Shown piece after piece: positions 58,765-64,000 of a DNA stretch of 64,000 nucleotides (its first letter is position 1; the number at the start of each line of letters is the position of its first letter). This DNA comes from Plesiomonas sp051652165. GTDB taxonomy: Bacteria > Pseudomonadota > Gammaproteobacteria > Enterobacterales > CAMTGL01. The translations under genes and the position numbers were made by a program. The DNA lies in contig NZ_JBOFTR010000004.1 of NCBI RefSeq assembly GCF_051652165.1, positions 62,001 through 126,000 of the forward strand, in the 5' to 3' direction. Under the pieces are notes generated by a model. The model ran no database searches and was not told where the DNA came from. It was given only the letters and a program-made list of their open reading frames with translations.

Positions 58765-60903
58765 TTGCAAGCACCTAAAACAAAGAAAATCCCCTATACC
58801 CACGTTGCACACGGTGAGGTGCGGCATGATCCCTATTTTTGGTTGCGGGATATAGAGCATGATCCCGATGTTATGCGCCATATTGAGGCTGAAAACCGCT
58901 ATTGTCAGGTGGTTATGGCCGAAAACGAAAGCCTGCAACAGCAGATTTCAGATGAAATTCGCCAGCGTATCCGCGATGAGTGGTCATCGGTTCCGATTGC
59001 CGATGGCCCCTATTTTTACTACTCCCGCTACCAGAAAGGGGAAGAGTACCCGCTGTTTTGCCGACGTTTGGGTGAAAGTGGCAGTGAAGAGATCTGCTTA
59101 AACGAACCACTGTATGCCGAAAATGAGGCCTATTTTGATGTCGGTGCGGTTGAAATTAGCCCCGATCACCGTCTGCTGATGTGGGCCGTTGATCAGCAAG
59201 GCGATGAGCAATATCAGTTGAGATTGCGTGATTTGAGTCTCGACTGTGATCTTCCGGCAATCCTGACCGGCTGCTCCAGCAGTTTTTGCTGGATGAATGA
59301 TAACCGGCACTGCATTTATGTTGCTCTTGATGCACAAAACCGGCCATTGTCGGTGTATCGCCACCGATTAGGCAGTGCGCAAACTGAGGATGCCTGTTTG
59401 CTTGAGCTTCCCGAGGGCGATCTGTTCTTGTCGGTTGAGCGAACACGCAGCAATCGGTGGGTGATTATTACCGCCAGTGGTTCAAGTTGCAGCGTTTGCT
59501 GGGCATTGGATGCCGATGATCCTACTGCGCAGCCAATGCTGATTGCTCCACTGCGTGAGGGGGTTGAGTACTATGTTGATCACCGAAGTATTGACTACCG
59601 ATGTGTCGATCATAAAGCCGCTGATCATCGTATTGCTGATCACTTAATCGCTGATCGCGGTATCCCGCCAAAAGCAAAGGGGGAGTTCTGGCTACTGACC
59701 AACGATGATCACCCAAACTTTCGGATTGCCAAGGTGGACGATACGCTGTGCGATCCGGCCAAGTGGCAGACGGTGATTGCCGGAAGTGATGATCGTCTGC
59801 TCGATGGGATCTCCTGTTTTGCTGATTTTATTACCTATAGCTCGGTTTCCGAGGGGCTAACCCGCTTGCATATTTGGCACGGAGAAGCGCAACCGGAGCA
59901 GCAAATAGCGTTTGATGATGCTGCGTGGGATTGTGGATTTGGCGCAAACCCTGATTATTACACTCAGCAGGTACGCTACAGCTATTCGACCTTTATCCGC
60001 CCCGTGGCCGTGATGCAGTACGACATTGCCAGCGGCGAGTCGTCAGTGTTGCAGCAAGATGAGCTTGCAGGTTTTGATCCCGATAAATTTGAGATCTTAC
60101 GCTTGTGGGCTAATGGGCACGATGGCGCACGTATTCCAATGACCATGGTGAAGCCAAAATCTGTGCAAACACCTGCGCCATTGGTGTTATGCGGTTATGG
60201 TGCGTACGGCGATATTGATGATTTAGGGCTAGCACGCAGTTGGTTGCCACTGCTTGAGCGGGGCATGATTTGTGTACAGGCACACGTGCGCGGTTCGGCA
60301 ACCTGTGGCCGCACATGGTATGAGCAGGGAAAGCTGGCACATAAAAACAACAGTTTTACCGATCTTATCGCCTGTGCCGAGCACCTGATTGCTGCACGTT
60401 ATACCCGTGCTGGACAGATAGGCTTATACGGCGGCAGTGCTGGTGGTTTGCTGGTGGCCGGTGCGCTGAATTTGCGTGCAGAGCTTTTTGGTGCAGTGGT
60501 CGCCGCGGTGCCGTTTGTTGATACCTTAACGACGATGCTTGACGCATCACTGCCGTTAACCTGTTTAGAGTATGAAGAGTGGGGCTGCCCAGAAGAGCCA
60601 GAAGCGTATGGTTGGATACGTGCCTACTCTCCGTACGATAACTTAAAAGAGCAGCACTATCCGCCGATATTGGCGACCGCAGGGCTGCATGATACCCGCG
60701 TGACCTATTGGGAACCAATGAAGTGGGTAGCACGTATCCGCGATATGCAACAAGGTTGTGCGCCAGTATTATGCCATATTGAAACGGATGCTGGACACGG
60801 CGGTGCATCAGGGCGCTATGAGTGGATAGCGGAAAGTGCGCTGATTGATGCTTTTTTAATCCTCCATTTGTCAGCCAGCGCAAAAATCCCGTTTGGCTGC
60901 TAA
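58765..60903 (+). CDS. ptrB: oligopeptidase B with an internal pentapeptide repeat insertion
   Basis: A 712-residue prolyl-oligopeptidase-family serine peptidase that cleaves after Arg or Lys in short peptides. The triad is S558 (LYGGSAGG), D643 (LHDTRV) and H678 (DAGHGG), each 26 residues later than in E. coli PtrB (S532, D617, H652). The N-terminal part is a seven-bladed propeller. The offset fits an extra stretch at residues 272-301 made of six five-residue units. Translation begins with TTG 58765, 6 bases after GAGGAG. It stands alone. Confidence 0.93.
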   Translation: MQAPKTKKIPYTHVAHGEVRHDPYFWLRDIEHDPDVMRHIEAENRYCQVVMAENESLQQQISDEIRQRIRDEWSSVPIADGPYFYYSRYQKGEEYPLFCRRLGESGSEEICLNEPLYAENEAYFDVGAVEISPDHRLLMWAVDQQGDEQYQLRLRDLSLDCDLPAILTGCSSSFCWMNDNRHCIYVALDAQNRPLSVYRHRLGSAQTEDACLLELPEGDLFLSVERTRSNRWVIITASGSSCSVCWALDADDPTAQPMLIAPLREGVEYYVDHRSIDYRCVDHKAADHRIADHLIADRGIPPKAKGEFWLLTNDDHPNFRIAKVDDTLCDPAKWQTVIAGSDDRLLDGISCFADFITYSSVSEGLTRLHIWHGEAQPEQQIAFDDAAWDCGFGANPDYYTQQVRYSYSTFIRPVAVMQYDIASGESSVLQQDELAGFDPDKFEILRLWANGHDGARIPMTMVKPKSVQTPAPLVLCGYGAYGDIDDLGLARSWLPLLERGMICVQAHVRGSATCGRTWYEQGKLAHKNNSFTDLIACAEHLIAARYTRAGQIGLYGGSAGGLLVAGALNLRAELFGAVVAAVPFVDTLTTMLDASLPLTCLEYEEWGCPEEPEAYGWIRAYSPYDNLKEQHYPPILATAGLHDTRVTYWEPMKWVARIRDMQQGCAPVLCHIETDAGHGGASGRYEWIAESALIDAFLILHLSASAKIPFGC
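59578..59667 (+). repeat. six 15-bp (five-codon) tandem units within ptrB
   Basis: In-frame units of 15 bases, five of them beginning GAT and one GAC, encode DHRSI, DYRCV, DHKAA, DHRIA, DHLIA and DRGIP. The last four are most similar at DNA level (GATCAT or GATCAC starts, CGCT or TGCT ends). Function unknown. Confidence 0.85.
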
Positions 60904-61083
60904 CGTTAGAGAGAGTCGGTTATTTTTGGCATATTGAGTGATGAAAATAGGTTATGCCATACTCATTCACAAATTATGCAAATAAGTGTGTATTTCGATA
61001 AGAGCATAAAGGCAGATTAAATATCTGCCGATCTTTCATGCTTGTGACACACAAATACTTGTTGCGCACAAGGAGAGTGAGAG

Positions 61084-62832
61084 ATGCACCTGAAAGCAAT
61101 GTCTTTTAAGGCGATGCTGTTAACCCTGATATCCCGCTGGACCCCGGGATTATCAACACTGTTAAATTACCAACGCGAATGGTTCAAATCAGATGTCACA
61201 GCCGGAATATCTGTGGCTGCTGTGGCGCTGCCAGTGGCTATTGCTTATGCTAGTTTGGTGGGGGTTGCGCCTGCTGCTGGGCTGTATTCGTGCATTTTAC
61301 CGATGCTGGCCTATGCGGTGTTTGGTTCATCCAAACAACTGATTATTGGGCCAGATGCCGCAACCTGTGCGGTGGTTGCCGCTACTGTCTCCCCGCTGGC
61401 GATGGGTGATCCTGAACGCTATTGGCAACTGGTGATTGTCATGACCATCATGACTGGTCTGTGGTGTCTGATAGCCAGCCGTTTTCATTTGGGGATGTTG
61501 GCTGATTTTTTATCACGCCCCATTCTGACCGGTCTGCTCAACGGAGTAGCGGTGACCATTATTGTGGGGCAGCTCAGTAAAGTGTTCGGTTTTACCTACG
61601 AACAACGTTTTTTGATCGAGCGAATTTTATCTGGTGTAAATTATATTGTGCATTCTCATATTGTCACTACGGCGGTCAGTGTTCTGACATTGGTGTGCAT
61701 ATTAGCCTGTAAACGGATTAAACCGCGCTGGCCAAGTTCATTGCTTGCGATGATGGTTGCTGCATTTACCGTGTGGCTATTTAACTTAAGCCAGTATAAC
61801 GTGGCAACCATTGGCTATGTGCAGGCCGGTTTGCCGGTGGTGCAGTGGCCGGTTTTCCCCCCAGGTTTGCTGCGTGATATTGTCATGCCTGCACTCAACC
61901 TTGCCGTAGTCAGCTTCGTAAGCATGATGCTGACCGCGCGCAGTTTTGCCGCTAAAAATGGATATGATATAGACCCTGATCAAGAGTTTCGTGCGCTGGG
62001 GCTGGCTAATCTGGCGGCGGCTTTTTCGCAGGGGTTTGCGGTCAGTGGTGCTGATTCACGTACTGCAGTTAATGATGCTAACGGTGGGAAATCTCAGTTG
62101 GTGTCAATCGTGGCGGCACTGATGATTGCGGTGGTGATGTTCTTTTTTACCACACCATTGCAGTACGTGCCGATTGCCGCATTAGGGGTGGTATTGATTT
62201 ATTCATCATTTCACCTGATGGATCTGCGCGGCCTGTTTTTCCTGCGCAAACGCAATAAATCAGCCTTTTGGCTGGCGCTGTTTACCTTTATCAGCGTATT
62301 GGTGATGGGGGTTATCCCCGGCATTATGATGGCCGTTTTGCTGGCCTTGGCGCAGTTTATGAAAACGGTATTCCGCCCGACAGAACAACTGTTGGGGCTG
62401 GATGAAGAGGGGTTGGTCCGTTCTCTGGGTAACGGTAACGGGATTAAATCATTAGATCAGGTGATGATTTACCGCTTTAACTCACCGCTGACCTACTTTA
62501 ACGTGCCGTATTTCAAAAAACGGGTACTTGAGCTGGTGGATACGTCAGACAACCAGCCGCGCTGGGTTGTGCTTGATGCGGTATCGAGTTTCACCTATGC
62601 CGATGTCAGCGTGCTGGCTGTATTGGGTGAGCTGCAAAAAGCGTTGAAACGGCGCAACATTCGTTTAGTGATTGCAGGGCGCTTAACCGAGATGACGCGC
62701 TGGCTGAAAGATTCCGGTCTGCAAAACGGGGATTATGGCGTTGTGCTGCTGCCCGATATCTACTTAGCTGTACGCTTGGTACAAAGTGCGCAGTGTGTTG
62801 AATGCTCACTGGAAGGCGGTGGTACAGCGTAA
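61084..62832 (+). CDS. SulP family anion transporter with STAS domain (DauA/YchM-like)
   Basis: A 582-residue SulP carrier. The transport domain starts SDVTAGISVAAVALPVAIAYA and has 10 to 14 membrane spans; the C-terminal STAS domain (from about residue 455) has WVVLDAVSSFTYADVSVLAVL. E. coli DauA/YchM carries C4-dicarboxylates; other relatives move sulfate or bicarbonate. AGGAGAGTGAG precedes the ATG. It is a paralogue of the partial gene at the left edge. Confidence 0.88.
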   Translation: MHLKAMSFKAMLLTLISRWTPGLSTLLNYQREWFKSDVTAGISVAAVALPVAIAYASLVGVAPAAGLYSCILPMLAYAVFGSSKQLIIGPDAATCAVVAATVSPLAMGDPERYWQLVIVMTIMTGLWCLIASRFHLGMLADFLSRPILTGLLNGVAVTIIVGQLSKVFGFTYEQRFLIERILSGVNYIVHSHIVTTAVSVLTLVCILACKRIKPRWPSSLLAMMVAAFTVWLFNLSQYNVATIGYVQAGLPVVQWPVFPPGLLRDIVMPALNLAVVSFVSMMLTARSFAAKNGYDIDPDQEFRALGLANLAAAFSQGFAVSGADSRTAVNDANGGKSQLVSIVAALMIAVVMFFFTTPLQYVPIAALGVVLIYSSFHLMDLRGLFFLRKRNKSAFWLALFTFISVLVMGVIPGIMMAVLLALAQFMKTVFRPTEQLLGLDEEGLVRSLGNGNGIKSLDQVMIYRFNSPLTYFNVPYFKKRVLELVDTSDNQPRWVVLDAVSSFTYADVSVLAVLGELQKALKRRNIRLVIAGRLTEMTRWLKDSGLQNGDYGVVLLPDIYLAVRLVQSAQCVECSLEGGGTA

Positions 62833-62935
62833 GTGTTAAGCCTAATTGCGCATCAATATCACTTTATTTTTATATAGCCAACGCTTAATTTAAAAAGCAT
62901 TGAATATATAAGTAAAGTATAAAAAGCAGTCAATC

Positions 62936-63016
62936 AAAAGGCCGTAAAGTGTGTAAATGCTTTGCTCAATATGGGTGTCCTATCGAGTCAGTGCTGTTTA
63001 TCTTTACGGCCTTTTT
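62936..63016. terminator. long-loop inverted repeat between SulP gene and yciC
   Basis: Perfect 14-bp arms AAAAGGCCGTAAAG (62936-62949) and CTTTACGGCCTTTT (63002-63015) separated by 52 bases, with a T run after the right arm and an A run before the left arm. It can act as a bidirectional terminator for convergent genes, although the loop is very long. Confidence 0.6.
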
Positions 63017-63074
63017 ACCGGACTTTATACCTTAAATAGGCTTTATTGAGGCGGCTTGTTGTTTTTATGCTGTG

Positions 63075-63794
63075 TTATTGTTCAATCACCACAGTAGCAG
63101 GGCGTTTGAAGATCTCCAACATATACAAGCGAAAGAGAAATACGAGCATTAACGCACTGGTCAAGTTATAAACAACACTGATTAAGAGCGCAAATAATGA
63201 ACCGTTCATCTGCATGCTGTTATCGAGCGCACTGATGAGATACACCACAGGTAAACGAATGCCCAAATAAATGATCAGATAACCTTGTAGAATCAGTTTC
63301 ATCCATGGTTTTGATGCATGCCAACTTGACTTTAGTGCATCAATCATACTCTGGCCTTCAGCAGCCAGAAAACAGGGTGCCAATGCCAAACGCACAGCCA
63401 TATAAATACCGGGTAAAATGAGCGCAATAGCACCGGCAAAGGTGGCTAAACCTGAAAGAACCTCAATACCGAGCATTGCAAAGTAGAGTGGCACACCTGT
63501 TTGTAACGCTGTACTGATATTTGCTGTATTTCCCCGTGTGCTAAGGATCACAAAGCTTAATAAGCAAGCGTTAAACAATGGCGTTGACAAAATATTGAGC
63601 ATAGTTTGTGCGCGCATTGTTTTGAGGGCTATTTCTTGCTGCGACATTTCGAGAGTATTGATGCCACTGAGCATAAAATGCTCGGTAATAACAACAATCA
63701 GCGCCGCTAACAGAGAGAGTAATAACACAGTATTAAGGTTATTTCGGATAAAATTAATACTATCGCGGAACAGGGAATTAGCGGTGGTTGGCAT
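63075..63794 (-). CDS. yciC: UPF0259 family inner-membrane protein YciC
   Basis: A 239-residue protein with about six hydrophobic segments (YciC of E. coli has 247). The start MPTTANSLFRDSINFIRNN, the ILPGIYMAVRLALAPCFL block and the ending FLFRLYMLEIF match the family. Function is unknown. AAGGAG lies before the ATG. In E. coli it is adjacent to yciB; here they are separated by about 5.5 kb. Confidence 0.9.
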   Translation of the reverse strand: MPTTANSLFRDSINFIRNNLNTVLLLSLLAALIVVITEHFMLSGINTLEMSQQEIALKTMRAQTMLNILSTPLFNACLLSFVILSTRGNTANISTALQTGVPLYFAMLGIEVLSGLATFAGAIALILPGIYMAVRLALAPCFLAAEGQSMIDALKSSWHASKPWMKLILQGYLIIYLGIRLPVVYLISALDNSMQMNGSLFALLISVVYNLTSALMLVFLFRLYMLEIFKRPATVVIEQ

Positions 63795-64000
63795 GAAAAC
63801 TCCTTCCGGTTCATGCAGGGTACGGTGATTGCGGCTGATTGTAGCGGGTTGCCAGACAGAATTAAACGTACATCACCCCGTCAGTGCAGTGGAAAACCAG
63901 AATTGTGATTTATTGAGTAGGAAAACTGCCGGCAGACCCGTGCAGTTTTCCTTGGTGATGTTTTTTTGTGGTGTCAGTAGACTGAGCACTGAAAATCGCG
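63795..64000. other. right edge of window
   Basis: Upstream sequence of yciC to the window end. No supported gene; an incomplete one might begin beyond the edge. Confidence 0.4.

Noticed and set aside
60365..60883. 172-codon frame opposite ptrB
   Set aside because: Antisense to the catalytic domain of PtrB; no domain.
1..64000. tRNA, rRNA, CRISPR, prophage or insertion sequence content
   Set aside because: No transposase, integrase, phage structural gene, spaced repeat array or tRNA cloverleaf was recognised by reading; a dedicated search (tRNAscan, ISfinder-type) would be needed to exclude decayed remnants.

Overview
The window looks like a chromosomal core segment of a gammaproteobacterium of the Enterobacterales or a close relative. 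The evidence is gene content and order: fabA-lonH-matP-ompA-sxy, nrdAB-yfaE beside a yfaY-type gene, ubiG, gyrA, serC/aroA/cmk/rpsA/ihfB, lapAB-pyrF-yciH, sapABCDF, psp with ycjXF, and yciB/yciC. Protein lengths and catalytic residue numbers match Escherichia coli closely in many cases. The order is not that of E. coli: gnd sits inverted between serC and a hisC-type gene, sulA is absent beside ompA, pspD is absent, and tyrP is tandemly duplicated. I suspect a deep-branching enteric such as Plesiomonas, but cannot prove it from sequence alone. I saw no rRNA, tRNA, CRISPR array, prophage or insertion sequence.

Layout: 1-6 kb holds a cut SulP transporter, dgt, rsuA-bcr and a MATE exporter. 6-10.3 kb is the fabA/lonH/matP/ompA block, with a FadR/FabR-type fabA promoter. 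10.3-17.6 kb holds sxy, elaA, sdaC and two tyrP-like genes, with large AT-rich gaps and two TyrR-box-like sites. 17.6-24 kb has the yfaY-type gene, the nrdA-nrdB-yfaE operon (NrdR-like boxes and a DnaA box upstream) and ubiG. 24-36.5 kb runs gyrA, an hdeA-like gene, serC, gnd, hisC, aroA, cmk, rpsA and ihfB, a version of the ancient mixed-function supraoperon. 36.6-41.6 kb holds lapAB, pyrF, yciH, gltS and a DUF1622 gene. 41.7-46 kb holds rnb, a secreted chitin-binding-type protein and fabI. 46-57 kb holds sapABCDF, pspF, pspABC and ycjXF. 57-64 kb holds yciB, a hydroxyacid dehydrogenase, ptrB, a second SulP transporter and yciC.

Themes: nucleotide and nucleic-acid metabolism (dgt, nrdAB, pyrF, cmk, rnb), membrane lipid and envelope homeostasis (fabA, fabI, lapAB, psp, ompA, sap), aromatic amino acid synthesis and uptake (aroA, hisC, tyrP), and chromosome organisation (matP, ihfB, gyrA).

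Most of the window is ordinary housekeeping sequence and I found no clear undescribed multi-gene system. The best leads are a run of six pentapeptide units inside oligopeptidase B (a 15-bp DNA period), the Asn/Trp-repeat secreted chitin-binding-type protein with an in-frame hexanucleotide microsatellite, an HdeA homologue with an added amphipathic segment, a 19-bp perfect inverted repeat followed by a terminator upstream of gltS, and the rearranged serC-gnd-hisC-aroA region.
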